From Vitreoscilla massiliensis (GTDB lineage: Bacteria > Pseudomonadota > Gammaproteobacteria > Burkholderiales > Neisseriaceae): DNA of 64,000 bases. The stretch spans positions 1,073,053 through 1,137,052 of the forward strand of contig NZ_LN898221.1 of NCBI RefSeq assembly GCF_001457815.1, read 5' to 3'. The first letter of the stretch is position 1. Each line of letters starts with the position of its first letter. Below are positions 9,888 to 18,559 of the stretch, piece by piece. Made by a program: the position numbers and the translations under genes. The notes below the pieces were generated by a model that was not told the origin of the DNA, did not search any database, and saw only the letters and a list, made by a program, of their open reading frames with translations.

Positions 9888-10401
9888 GCTGGTGCCGCTG
9901 TTGGCACAATCTCGATGTAATTGCCTGTAACTGTGTCACCGGCTTTGATGGTGCTCACATTCAAATTGTCTGCCAATTCAAACGTCAAGCTGGTGCCGCT
10001 GTTGACCCAATTCGCTGTAATTGCCTGTAACTGTGTCACCGGCTTTGATGGTGCTCACATTCAAATTGTCTGCCAATTCAAACGTCAAGCTGGTGCCGCT
10101 GTTGACCCAATTCGCTGTAATTGCCTGTAACTGTGTCACCGGCTTTGATGGTGCTCACATTCAAATTGTCTGCCAATTCAAACGTCAAGCTGGTGCCGCT
10201 GTTGACCCAATTCGCTGTAATTGCCTGTAACTGTGTCACCGGCTTTGATGGTGCTCACATTCAAATTGTCTGCCAATTCAAACGTCAAGCTGGTGCCGCG
10301 GTTGACCCAATTCGCTGTAATTGCCTGTAACTGTGTCACCGGCTTTGATGGTGCTCACATTCAAATTGTCTGCCAATTCAAACGTCAAGCTGGTGCCGCT
10401 G
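9801..10401. repeat. Six tandem 100-bp repeats that break the adhesin frame
   Basis: Units begin at 9801, 9901, 10002, 10102, 10202 and 10302. Five are 100 bp and the one at 9901 is 101 bp, with a hybrid left end. One unit encodes TSLTFELADNLNVSTIKAG and TVTGNYSELGQ. Because 100 is not a multiple of 3, the second unit in the direction of translation is read out of frame and gives PRHQLDV then a stop. Removing five units (501 bp) would rejoin the two halves in frame. A related single-copy module at about 10800-10900 shows the intact arrangement. Confidence 0.92.
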
Positions 10402-13145
10402 TTAGCAATCTCGATGTTGCCATCGGTATTGCTGAAGTCTACGGTCGCACCTGGAGCCACGTTGGTGGTCGTGCCACCTTCGGTGCTCACATCCCAACCA
10501 CGTGATGCGGTGGTATTCACTGCATCCAAAGCGTCCTGTACGGTATTGTAAGAGTTACCGCTCACATCCAAATTGGCCGTAACGGTACCGGTGCTGCTGT
10601 CGAAGCTGCTGTTGCCACCCAAAGCATTGGCGGTGCTGTTGCCCACTGCATACAATTGGCTGCCGTTAACCGCTTCTTTTGAACCCGCACCAATCAGACC
10701 TTCGCTCACACCCGCCAAGGTATTACCACCGAAGTCCACATTGCCATCGGCAATGGTAATCACTGGGGTATTGCCTTGCTTGATGGTCAAACCAGCCTGA
10801 CCCAATTCGCTGTAATTGCCCGTAACTGTGTCGCCAGCTTTGATGCTGGTCACATTCAAATTGTCAGCCAATTCAAACGTCAAGCTGGTGCCGTTGTTGG
10901 CAATCTCGATGTTGCCATCGGTATTGCTGAAGTCTACGGTTGCACCCGGAGCCACATTGGTGGTCGCGCCACCTTCGGTGCTCACATCCCAGCCACGTGA
11001 TGCGGTGGCATTTACGGTATCCAATTGACCTTTGTTCACCGCATCACCAGAGGTTACGCCATCACCCACACCACTCAAGGTATTGCCACCAAAATTCACA
11101 CCGCCATCGGCTATGTTAATGGTTTGGCCGTTGCTTGGATTGCTGATGCTGATGCCATCATTGTCTATGGTCACCACATTGCCAAAAGTATTGCCCGCCA
11201 CAATGCCATCAAATTCTGGGCGTTCTGAGAATTGCACTTGAATGCCATTGGCAGTATGAACGGTTTGCACGTTTTTGCTGCTGTAATCACCTGCAGTCGC
11301 AGCATCGGTGTTTTCAGTCAAACCTGCTACCGCAGTGCTTGCACCGACGATGGACAAGGTTTGACCCAAATCACGGTGTACGGTGCTGCCATCGTTGCCA
11401 ACAAAGTTCAGGCCGGCTGCGGTCAAGCTGGCGCCCGCATCTTTGAGCTGACCCAAATTCACCGCATCACCCGCAGTCACACCTGCACCAATGCCAGTTA
11501 AAGTGGTGCCTCCAAAGCTGACATTGCCATCGGCAATCACGACATTGCCTGTGGTGTTGCTAGGGTTGCTGATGGTGATACCGTTGCCGTTTAAAGTCAC
11601 CGCGTTACCAGTGGTAGTGCTGCCCGCAGTCACTGTCGTGCCTGCGACGGTATTGGCGGTCACAGTATCGAAGACTGGTTTTTCAGCAAATTGTATCTGC
11701 ACATTGCCCGCGCCATCGGTCACGGTTACCACGTTTTTGCTGCTGTATGCGCCACCGGTTGCGGCGGTAGCGGCTTGGTAAGCCAAGCCAGTGACAGCAG
11801 CCGTGGTATTTGCACCAATAATGCTTAAGGTTTGCCCCAAATTGCGGTGCACTGTTGAACCAGCATTACCCGTGAAATTCAGGCCGCTGTTACTGGCCGC
11901 ACCGATGGCTTCATACGCTGCGTACAATTGCGAGCCGTTAATCGCATCGGTACTGAGTCTAGACACATTGCCTGCGGCCACATTGATGACTTGACGGGTA
12001 TTGGTACCAGAACCAACGCTGACCACGCCATTGGCAGCCGAGCCTTGGCCTGCAAAAGAATAAGCAACGCCATTAATGGTCGCGCCCATTTCAGTGGTGG
12101 CGACACGGTCAGTTGAACCTTTGCCTAAAATCACACTATTGGCTTGCGTTGATGTGATGTTATTACCCATTGCAAAAGTATTGCTTTGAGCGATATTGTT
12201 GTTGTTACCAATCGAATAGGCATAATCGCCAGTGACCACAGTTGGGTCACCGATGGCACCTGAATTGCGGCCTGTAACCTTATTGCCGTTACCAATACTG
12301 ATGGCATTGACACCTGTTGCATTGGCATTCACACCAATGGCAATAGCATTGGCTTGACCTGCAATCGAATTGGTACCCCATGCCAATGCACCCTCACCCA
12401 ATGCAGTGCTCTTTTTACCGATAGCAATAGAACAAGCACCAGCAGCAATGGAATTAGCACCTATTGCAGTGGCACTGGTATTATTCGCACTGGCAAATGC
12501 CCCAAGTACAGTTGTATAAGTTGCTGTACCAGCAGCATTTGCACCCATTACCGTTGCATAATGTGAATATGAGCCTGTTTTAGTAAAGACGCCTATGGCG
12601 ATACCGCCATCCGCATTATTAACGTGTGCTGAAGGACCAATGGCCACAGTACCTGTAGTAGCCGCAGATCCACCTTGATCAGATATCGCCCCACTACCAA
12701 TGGCCACTCCATATGCGTAAGCTTGAGTATTCGAACCCACTGCAACACCATTGGTATCGGTTGGACCACCACCCACAGTGACATTATTGCCTATCGCCAC
12801 TGAATAACTGGATTGTCCAACAGTCGCTGCCGCACCCGTACCGCCACTACCCGTTGCGCCTATCGCTACACTACCTGTTTGCCCTCCTGATCCTAATGTA
12901 AATGTCCCCCCCCCTGCAGCATAAGAAGCATGCGCAAACGGCATGGCCAATGAGGTAAACACACCCAACAAGGTCAACGTGAGTTTGCTGAAGGCATGAA
13001 TTTTTCGGATAGGTCGTTTGGCTTCTGCTTGAGGAACACATGACACTTGTGACTGTACGGATTTGCCTTGGCTGGTTTCAATTTCAGAAACCGCCACATA
13101 AGTACCAGTAGATTCGTTGTAAACGACTTTGTATGCCTTATTCAT
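10278..13145 (-). CDS. Trimeric autotransporter adhesin, N-terminal part with extended signal peptide
   Basis: This is the 5' part (955 codons) of the large adhesin. The start at 13145 is chosen because GAGGAAG sits six bases upstream and MNKAYKVVYNESTGTYVAVS is a textbook extended signal peptide region, followed by a basic segment, a hydrophobic core (LTLTLLGVFTSLAMPF) and a cleavage site AHA near residue 73. YadA-like head repeats follow (GVAIGSGA, NAIAIGVNA, SIAIGKKST), then necks (AINGSQLYA) and stalk. The frame ends with out-of-frame residues PRHQLDV inside the 100-bp repeats, so the product as sequenced would be secreted but unanchored or degraded. Translocation normally requires the C-terminal trimeric barrel encoded at 4281. 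Confidence 0.92.
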   Translation of the reverse strand: MNKAYKVVYNESTGTYVAVSEIETSQGKSVQSQVSCVPQAEAKRPIRKIHAFSKLTLTLLGVFTSLAMPFAHASYAAGGGTFTLGSGGQTGSVAIGATGSGGTGAAATVGQSSYSVAIGNNVTVGGGPTDTNGVAVGSNTQAYAYGVAIGSGAISDQGGSAATTGTVAIGPSAHVNNADGGIAIGVFTKTGSYSHYATVMGANAAGTATYTTVLGAFASANNTSATAIGANSIAAGACSIAIGKKSTALGEGALAWGTNSIAGQANAIAIGVNANATGVNAISIGNGNKVTGRNSGAIGDPTVVTGDYAYSIGNNNNIAQSNTFAMGNNITSTQANSVILGKGSTDRVATTEMGATINGVAYSFAGQGSAANGVVSVGSGTNTRQVINVAAGNVSRLSTDAINGSQLYAAYEAIGAASNSGLNFTGNAGSTVHRNLGQTLSIIGANTTAAVTGLAYQAATAATGGAYSSKNVVTVTDGAGNVQIQFAEKPVFDTVTANTVAGTTVTAGSTTTGNAVTLNGNGITISNPSNTTGNVVIADGNVSFGGTTLTGIGAGVTAGDAVNLGQLKDAGASLTAAGLNFVGNDGSTVHRDLGQTLSIVGASTAVAGLTENTDAATAGDYSSKNVQTVHTANGIQVQFSERPEFDGIVAGNTFGNVVTIDNDGISISNPSNGQTINIADGGVNFGGNTLSGVGDGVTSGDAVNKGQLDTVNATASRGWDVSTEGGATTNVAPGATVDFSNTDGNIEIANNGTSLTFELADNLNVTSIKAGDTVTGNYSELGQAGLTIKQGNTPVITIADGNVDFGGNTLAGVSEGLIGAGSKEAVNGSQLYAVGNSTANALGGNSSFDSSTGTVTANLDVSGNSYNTVQDALDAVNTTASRGWDVSTEGGTTTNVAPGATVDFSNTDGNIEIANSGTSLTFELADNLNVSTIKAGDTVTGNYSELGQPRHQLDV
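12906..12914 (-). repeat. Poly-G tract (G9) in the adhesin coding region
   Basis: Nine consecutive G residues on the coding strand encode Gly78-Gly80, directly after the signal peptide. At nine residues the frame is open. Gain or loss of one G would stop translation early, the classic arrangement for slipped-strand phase variation in Neisseriaceae. Confidence 0.8.
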
Positions 13146-13571
13146 TTTGTCTTCCTCTGCCAAACAAAAAACGCGCTGCCCGGATTTACAGGCCGCTTAA
13201 ATGGAAATATATCTTTAAAAAAACCGAATTTAAACAATCTATTATTAAAAAATCACTTAAAAATCATCTTTTAATAATGGATTTCACAACTTACATGAAG
13301 CATCAAAACTTTTTTCAAACACAAATACAAAAGACTAGCAAAGCAATTTTCATACCAAGGACGGGAAAGACCCGTGCTTGCTCAATTTGAGACGGTATTG
13401 CTTCAATTTTTTAAACAGAAATGGCGGTATACAGAGAATGTGCATGGCTATGGACTTTAGCTTGACGCTTTCTTGCACTTTGAAAACAAAGGCAAATAAA
13501 CTTGCAAATCAATAACCATTAACCCTTAGAGGCAAGATTATAGGCAAACAGCATAGGGAAACTAGTCTAAA
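13146..13571. other. Gene-free upstream region of the adhesin
   Basis: About 425 bp without a credible gene. One uptake-like element lies at 13185-13200. The stretch 13200-13300 is strongly AT-rich and is the likely promoter region of the adhesin, but no pair of -35/-10 boxes stands out clearly. Confidence 0.5.
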
Positions 13572-13600
13572 TAAAAACCAGACCTGTTTCGAGGTCTGGC
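13572..13600 (-). terminator. Terminator of the pheT-ihfA-merR block
   Basis: CCAGACCT / AGGTCTGG stem with a six-base loop, followed on the minus strand by TTTTTAT. It lies about 25 bases past the stop of the MerR-like gene. Confidence 0.9.
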
Positions 13601-13624
13601 TTGAAGCTTTTATGACACATTTAC

Positions 13625-13978
13625 TCAATTTGCGGCAGTATTTTCTTCTGCCATGGCGGAGATGGTCAGCACTTTATCAATTTGGGCCAACATCGCCGTT
13701 AATTGCGTTTGCACTGCAATCGCATCCAAAGCAGGCTCGCCTGCTTCATCAACAAAATTGTGGGTAAACGCATCGACATACGGTGCAAACGTGGATTTCA
13801 GCTGGGCGATTTTGACCACATCCAAACGGGTGTAATGCTCGCCACCAAAACCCAATAAACCATGGTCGCGTTGCCATGCTTCAAATTGTTTGCGACTGAT
13901 GCCAACGATGTGGCACAAATCTTCGGTGCTGAAGTAACGTTGTGCCGGAATCTGAATCAGATTATCTTTGCTTGTCAT
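13625..13978 (-). CDS. MerR-like DNA-binding protein downstream of ihfA
   Basis: The 117-residue protein has a MerR-type helix-turn-helix near its N-terminus (YFSTEDLCHIVGISRKQFEAW), followed by GGEHYTRLDVVKIAQLK. No metal-binding cysteine cluster is visible in the short C-terminal part, so its effector is unknown. It overlaps the end of ihfA by 17 bases, so the two are surely co-transcribed and probably translationally coupled. A MerR-like gene in this position after ihfA is common in Beta- and Gammaproteobacteria (established context). The target genes are unknown. Confidence 0.8.
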   Translation of the reverse strand: MTSKDNLIQIPAQRYFSTEDLCHIVGISRKQFEAWQRDHGLLGFGGEHYTRLDVVKIAQLKSTFAPYVDAFTHNFVDEAGEPALDAIAVQTQLTAMLAQIDKVLTISAMAEENTAAN

Positions 13979-14264
13979 AATGATGTTCCACCATGCCTTT
14001 TAATTTTTGGCTTGCGTGGAAAGTGACAACACGACGGGCGCTGATGGGTACTTCTTCGCCGGTTTTAGGATTGCGACCGGGGCGCTGTGGTTTGTCGCGC
14101 AATTGGAAGTTACCAAAACCTGAAATTTTGACTTCTTCGCCACTTTCCAAAGCCTGACGAATTTCTTCAAAAAACAACTCGACAATGTCTTTGGCATCAT
14201 TCTTATTCATTCCAGCCACTTTGTCGACCAAAATATCTGCCAATTCGGCTTTTGTTAACGTCAT
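13962..14264 (-). CDS. ihfA: Integration host factor subunit alpha
   Basis: IhfA pairs with IhfB and bends DNA sharply at specific sites in replication, recombination and transcription. The 100-residue protein has the start MTLTKAELADILVDK and the HU/IHF signature GFGNFQLRDKPQRPGRNPKT with the intercalating proline in the arm. The start at 14264 was preferred over an upstream in-frame ATG because AAAGG lies nine bases before it and the length matches the E. coli protein (99 residues). It follows pheT, as in many proteobacteria. Confidence 0.97.
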   Translation of the reverse strand: MTLTKAELADILVDKVAGMNKNDAKDIVELFFEEIRQALESGEEVKISGFGNFQLRDKPQRPGRNPKTGEEVPISARRVVTFHASQKLKGMVEHHYDKQR

Positions 14265-14336
14265 AGTCCTACTACCTTTATACTTAATGTGCGCTATTAT
14301 CAGCAAAAAAATCTAATTATTCAATCTCTTGACAAA

Positions 14337-16700
14337 TCATGCTCGAAGTGTTGCACCGCTTTCTTGGGCAATTTTAATCAAACTTTGCATTTCTTCATCG
14401 ACCACGGCGTCGATCAAGGTCGCAGCAGCGTCCTGTAACATCACTTTCAAAGCCATGGATTTGTGTCCTGCCTCTATGCCCACACCAGTGTACACGTCAA
14501 ACAAGTCTACCGATTTCACCAATGGGCCTGCGGCTGCACGCAAAGTGTGCAATAAATCAGCGGCTTTGACGCTGTCAGCGATGACAAAGGCCAAATCACG
14601 GCGCACAGGTGGGAATTTTGATACCGCTTGGTAAGTCACGGCTTGGCTTTGCAACAACAGGCTCAGCTCTACTTCGAATAACACTGGCGCTTGTGGCAAA
14701 TCGTATTTGTGTACCCATTGTGGGTGCAATTGACCAATCACCCCAACCACCACACCATCGAGCAACAATTGTGCGCAGCGGCCTGGATGGAAGGCTGGGT
14801 GTTCAAACGCTTGGTATTGTACCGAAAGACTGCGGTGGATGAGTTGTTCCAAATCGCCTTTCACATCAAAGAAATCCACCAAACGACTGGCTTCACCCCA
14901 TTGTTCTGGCACGGCATAACCATAGGCCAAACCGCCGACACGTTCGTTTTGCACAAACGCGCCTTGCGCATCTTTCTTGAACACACGCGCAATTTCAAAC
15001 AAACGCACACGGCTTTGTTTGTAATTCAAATTGTGTTGCAAGGTTTTGATCAAGCCACCGATTAAGGTAGAGCGCATCACGCTCATGTGGCTGGCCAATG
15101 GATTTTGCAAACGGATGGGGTTGGTATTGGCGGCAAAGTCTTGTTCCCAAGTCTCGTCCACAAACGCATAGCTGACAATTTCACGGTAGCCGCGTGCGGC
15201 TAAGGCGTGGTAAACCGAGAAACGGGTTTTGCGGTTTTCAGGCCGCTTGAGCATGTGTAAGCGGCCTGAAGTGTAATCATCAGGGATTTTGTCATAGCCA
15301 TACACACGACCCACTTCTTCAATGATGTCGACTTCTTGCTCGATGTCAAAACGGAAGCTAGGCGCAGTCACTTCAAAACCCTCGGCCGTGGCCACAGGAT
15401 TCAAGCCCAAATGGTTTAAGATGGTGGCAACGGTGTCCACAGGCACTTCTATGCCCAACACTTGGTTGATGCGCGCAGTGCGCACGGCCACTTTGTTGGC
15501 AACAGGCAAATAGCCCAAGGCTTCGGTCACGGCACCGACTTGGCCGCCACAAATGCTGTGCACCAAGAAGGCGGCACGTTCAATGGCATCGGCCTGTAAA
15601 CGGTAATCGACGCCGCGTTCATAGCGGTAAGACGAATCTGAACCGAAACCGTATTGGCGGGATTTATTCGCAATGCTGTTCGGTTGGAACCATGCTGATT
15701 CCAAGACCACGTTTACGGTGTCATCCGACACGGCACTGGCAGCGCCGCCCATCAAACCAGCCATGCTCAACGCGCCCGCTTCGTCGGCCACCACCAAGGT
15801 ATCGGCTGCCAAAACCACTTCTTTGTCGTTCAAACACAATAATTTTTCACCGTCTTCAGCGCGGCGCACAATAATCGAGCCAGTCACTTTATCGGCATCA
15901 AAAATGTGCATTGGCTGACCGAGTTCCAACATCACATAATTGCCAATGTCGACCAAAGCCGAAATCGAGCGGATGCCAGAACGGTTTAAGCGTTGCACCA
16001 TCCAGCTAGGTGTTGCTGCTTTGGCATCGACGCCTTCAATCACGCGCGCCAAAAAGCGACCACAATCGGCAGGTGCATCTATGCGCACGGCTTGCATGCG
16101 GCCTGTAGACACTGGCACAGTCGGAATGCTGAAGGCATTGTGTTCGCACTGAGTCAAAGCCACCACTTCGCGGGCTATGCCTTTGATGCCCAAGCAATCG
16201 GCGCGGTTAGGGGTGATTTTTAAGGTGAATAAGGCATCATTCAAAGCCAAATAATCACGAATATCGGCACCGACAGGTGCATCTGCTGGCAATACCATCA
16301 AGCCATCGACATCATCAGGAATGCCCAATTCTTTGCCTGAGCACAACATGCCATTGGAAACCTGACCGCGCATTTTGGTCGGCTTGATTTTGAAATTACC
16401 CGGCAATACCGCACCCGGTAAAGAGCAAGGCACTTTGATGCCGACTTTGACATTCGGTGCACCACAAACGATTTGGATCAATTCACCGGTGCCCGCATCC
16501 ACTTGGGTAATGTTCAAGCGGTCGGCATCGGGGTGTTTTTCAACTTGTTTGACTTCGGCGATGACCACACCTGAAAACTCAGGTGCTGCAGGCTCTACTT
16601 CCTCGACTTCCAAACCCGACATGGTGAGCAAATGTGCCAATTCATCGGCGCTTTTATTGGGTGACACCCATTTTTGTAACCAATCATATGAAAATTGCAT
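14337..16700 (-). CDS. pheT: Phenylalanyl-tRNA synthetase beta subunit
   Basis: This is the large subunit of the alpha2-beta2 enzyme that charges tRNA-Phe. The 787-residue length is typical of the bacterial type. The N-terminus MQFSYDWLQKWVSPNKSADE leads into the tRNA-binding (EMAP-like) domain at about 40-150. B3/B4 and B5 domains follow, then a C-terminal ferredoxin-fold anticodon-binding domain with KFPPVRRDLAFVI. It begins 12 bases after pheS. An uptake-like inverted repeat sits inside the coding region at 15237-15270. Confidence 0.98.
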   Translation of the reverse strand: MQFSYDWLQKWVSPNKSADELAHLLTMSGLEVEEVEPAAPEFSGVVIAEVKQVEKHPDADRLNITQVDAGTGELIQIVCGAPNVKVGIKVPCSLPGAVLPGNFKIKPTKMRGQVSNGMLCSGKELGIPDDVDGLMVLPADAPVGADIRDYLALNDALFTLKITPNRADCLGIKGIAREVVALTQCEHNAFSIPTVPVSTGRMQAVRIDAPADCGRFLARVIEGVDAKAATPSWMVQRLNRSGIRSISALVDIGNYVMLELGQPMHIFDADKVTGSIIVRRAEDGEKLLCLNDKEVVLAADTLVVADEAGALSMAGLMGGAASAVSDDTVNVVLESAWFQPNSIANKSRQYGFGSDSSYRYERGVDYRLQADAIERAAFLVHSICGGQVGAVTEALGYLPVANKVAVRTARINQVLGIEVPVDTVATILNHLGLNPVATAEGFEVTAPSFRFDIEQEVDIIEEVGRVYGYDKIPDDYTSGRLHMLKRPENRKTRFSVYHALAARGYREIVSYAFVDETWEQDFAANTNPIRLQNPLASHMSVMRSTLIGGLIKTLQHNLNYKQSRVRLFEIARVFKKDAQGAFVQNERVGGLAYGYAVPEQWGEASRLVDFFDVKGDLEQLIHRSLSVQYQAFEHPAFHPGRCAQLLLDGVVVGVIGQLHPQWVHKYDLPQAPVLFEVELSLLLQSQAVTYQAVSKFPPVRRDLAFVIADSVKAADLLHTLRAAAGPLVKSVDLFDVYTGVGIEAGHKSMALKVMLQDAAATLIDAVVDEEMQSLIKIAQESGATLRA
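15237..15270. repeat. Perfect uptake-like inverted repeat inside pheT
   Basis: TTCAGGCCGCTT and AAGCGGCCTGAA face each other around a ten-base loop. Both arms carry the CTGAA ending of classical Neisseria DUS rather than the CTGTAA seen in most copies of this window. The pair is translated as GRLHMLKRPE within PheT. Confidence 0.85.
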
Positions 16701-16712
16701 GATGTGCCCCCG

Positions 16713-17702
16713 TTAGAATTGATTCAAGAAATTTAAGTCGTTATCGAAGAACAAACGCAAGTCGTTCACGCCATAACGCAACATCGCAAAGCGGTCTAAA
16801 CCGATACCAAACGCAAAGCCGGTGTATTTTTCAGGGTCTATGCCGACATTGCGCAACACATTCGGGTGCACCATACCGCAACCGCCAACTTCCAACCAGC
16901 CGCGTTCGCCCAAGATGTCGATTTCAGCCGAAGGCTCGGTAAATGGGAAGAATGATGGACGGAAACGCACTTGCATGTCGTCGCGCTCAAAGAAGTTGCG
17001 GATAAATTCGGTAAACACCGCTTTCAAGTCCGCCATGGTCACACCTTCTTCCACCCACAAGCCTTCGGCTTGGTGGAACATCGGTGAATGGGTGGCATCC
17101 GAATCGACGCGGTACACGCGACCTGGCGCAATGATGCGGATAGGTGGGTTTTTCTTGTCCAACATATAACGCACTTGAATCGGCGAAGTATGCGTACGCA
17201 GCACATCGCCATTTTCCACATAGAACGTGTCTGCCATCGCACGCGCTGGGTGGTTTTCCGGAATGTTTAAGGCTTGGAAATTGTAGAAATCTTGTTCAAT
17301 CTCAGGACCATCGGCCACTTCAAAACCCATGCCGGCAAACAAAGACACCACGCGCTCTAAGGTATTGGTCACCGGATGCAAACCACCGATGTTTTGACCA
17401 CGGCCCGGCAAAGTCACATCCAAGCTTTCGGCTTTCAATTGTGCAGCCAATTTGGCCGCATTCAATTCATCGCGCTTTTGATTGATGGCGTCTTGAAAGC
17501 GCTGCTTCTCCACATTGATGGCGGCACCGAATGTCTTCTTCTCTTCGATAGACAATGCACCCAACCCCTTCATCAAGGCGGTGATTTTACCGGTTTTACC
17601 CAGATACTCAGCTTTCAGCACTTCCCATGCTTGCAAATCGCCAACTTGCGCCACTTGCGCAATGCCGCCATCCACAAGTGCGGTGACTTCTTTCATGTCC
17701 AT
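16713..17702 (-). CDS. pheS: Phenylalanyl-tRNA synthetase alpha subunit
   Basis: This is the catalytic class II subunit that activates phenylalanine. The 329 residues comprise an N-terminal coiled-coil tRNA-binding arm (residues about 1-90), motif 2 region FRPSFFPFTEPSAEIDI and motif 3 GFAFGIGLDRFAMLRYG near the C-terminus. The start at 17702 has AGGG ten bases upstream; a second ATG two codons later is also possible. It precedes pheT by 12 bases. Confidence 0.98.
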   Translation of the reverse strand: MDMKEVTALVDGGIAQVAQVGDLQAWEVLKAEYLGKTGKITALMKGLGALSIEEKKTFGAAINVEKQRFQDAINQKRDELNAAKLAAQLKAESLDVTLPGRGQNIGGLHPVTNTLERVVSLFAGMGFEVADGPEIEQDFYNFQALNIPENHPARAMADTFYVENGDVLRTHTSPIQVRYMLDKKNPPIRIIAPGRVYRVDSDATHSPMFHQAEGLWVEEGVTMADLKAVFTEFIRNFFERDDMQVRFRPSFFPFTEPSAEIDILGERGWLEVGGCGMVHPNVLRNVGIDPEKYTGFAFGIGLDRFAMLRYGVNDLRLFFDNDLNFLNQF

Positions 17703-17807
17703 ATTAATATGACCCTGCGAAAATTGAACGGGACGCCTTTATAGGACGCCTTAAAAGACAATAGTTTGCCAATTGATTTAACAAACAAACCAATGGGCAA
17801 ACCATCG

Positions 17808-17836
17808 ACAAAAAAGGGAGGCTATTAGCCTCCCTT
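17808..17836 (-). terminator. Terminator after rplT
   Basis: AAGGGAGGCT / AGCCTCCCTT stem of ten pairs with a three-base loop, followed on the minus strand by six T residues, just past the rplT stop and before pheS. Confidence 0.93.
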
Positions 17837-17850
17837 CTGAATCTTACTTA

Positions 17851-18207
17851 TTAACCGAGGTTGGCTTTAGCTTGTTCAACCAATTTAGCAAAAGCTGGTT
17901 TGTCGAACACGGCCAAGTCAGCCAAGACTTTACGGTCGATATTGATAGATGCTTTTTTCAAACCGTTCATGAATTTGCTGTAAGACAAGCCATTTTCACG
18001 AGCTGCAGCATTGATACGCACAATCCACAATTGACGGAATTGGCGTTTGCGTTGACGACGGTCACGGTATGCATATTGACCGGCTTTCATCACTGCTTGT
18101 TTTGCTACACGGTAGACGTTTTTACGACGACCACGGAAACCTTTGGCTAAGGCTAATACTTTTTTGTGACGAGCACGTGCGGTAACACCGCGTTTTACGC
18201 GAGGCAT
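17851..18207 (-). CDS. rplT: Ribosomal protein L20
   Basis: L20 binds 23S rRNA early in 50S assembly. The 118-residue, very basic protein begins MPRVKRGVTARARHKK and has the family length. It lies 12 bases after rpmI. In E. coli L20 represses rpmI-rplT translation through an mRNA structure; whether that occurs here cannot be read directly. Confidence 0.98.
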   Translation of the reverse strand: MPRVKRGVTARARHKKVLALAKGFRGRRKNVYRVAKQAVMKAGQYAYRDRRQRKRQFRQLWIVRINAAARENGLSYSKFMNGLKKASINIDRKVLADLAVFDKPAFAKLVEQAKANLG

Positions 18208-18219
18208 AATCTACTCCAA

Positions 18220-18417
18220 TTAAGCGTAAGGCAACATTTTTTTGACAGACAAAGTATCGCTGTCATGAACTTGAGTGGTACCACGTAAGTTGCGTTTCAC
18301 TTTAGTGGATTTTTTAGTCAAGATATGGCTTTTGAACGCTTTAGCGCGTTTGATGCCACCACTGCCTTGCACGATGAAGCGTTTTTTCGCGCTAGACTTG
18401 CTTTTCATTTTAGGCAT
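18220..18417 (-). CDS. rpmI: Ribosomal protein L35
   Basis: A 65-residue basic 50S protein beginning MPKMKSKSSAKKRF. The start at 18417 gives the standard length; an in-frame ATG four codons earlier would add residues not found in the family. TTTGGAG lies upstream. It follows infC, separated by a hairpin with a T-rich tail. Confidence 0.97.
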   Translation of the reverse strand: MPKMKSKSSAKKRFIVQGSGGIKRAKAFKSHILTKKSTKVKRNLRGTTQVHDSDTLSVKKMLPYA

Positions 18418-18500
18418 GGAAAACTCCAAATGATTTAATTAGGCATTGGGCGGTTAGTAAAACCCTTTTTACTGGCCCAGCACCACGGTTTTTATGCTGA

Positions 18501-18544
18501 CAAAACAAACAAAACTGCCAAGTCAGTCAGCCTCAACTTGGCAG
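18501..18544 (-). terminator. Hairpin terminator or attenuator between infC and rpmI
   Basis: CTGCCAAGT / ACTTGGCAG stem with a twelve-base loop followed by TTTTGTTTGTTTTG on the minus strand. It may end some infC transcripts and set lower or separate expression of rpmI-rplT. Confidence 0.7.
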
Positions 18545-18559
18545 CGCAAAATTATAGCC

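Noticed and set aside
9801..10401. CRISPR array
   Set aside because: The repeats are directly adjacent 100-bp units without unique spacers and lie within a coding region; no cas genes are present.
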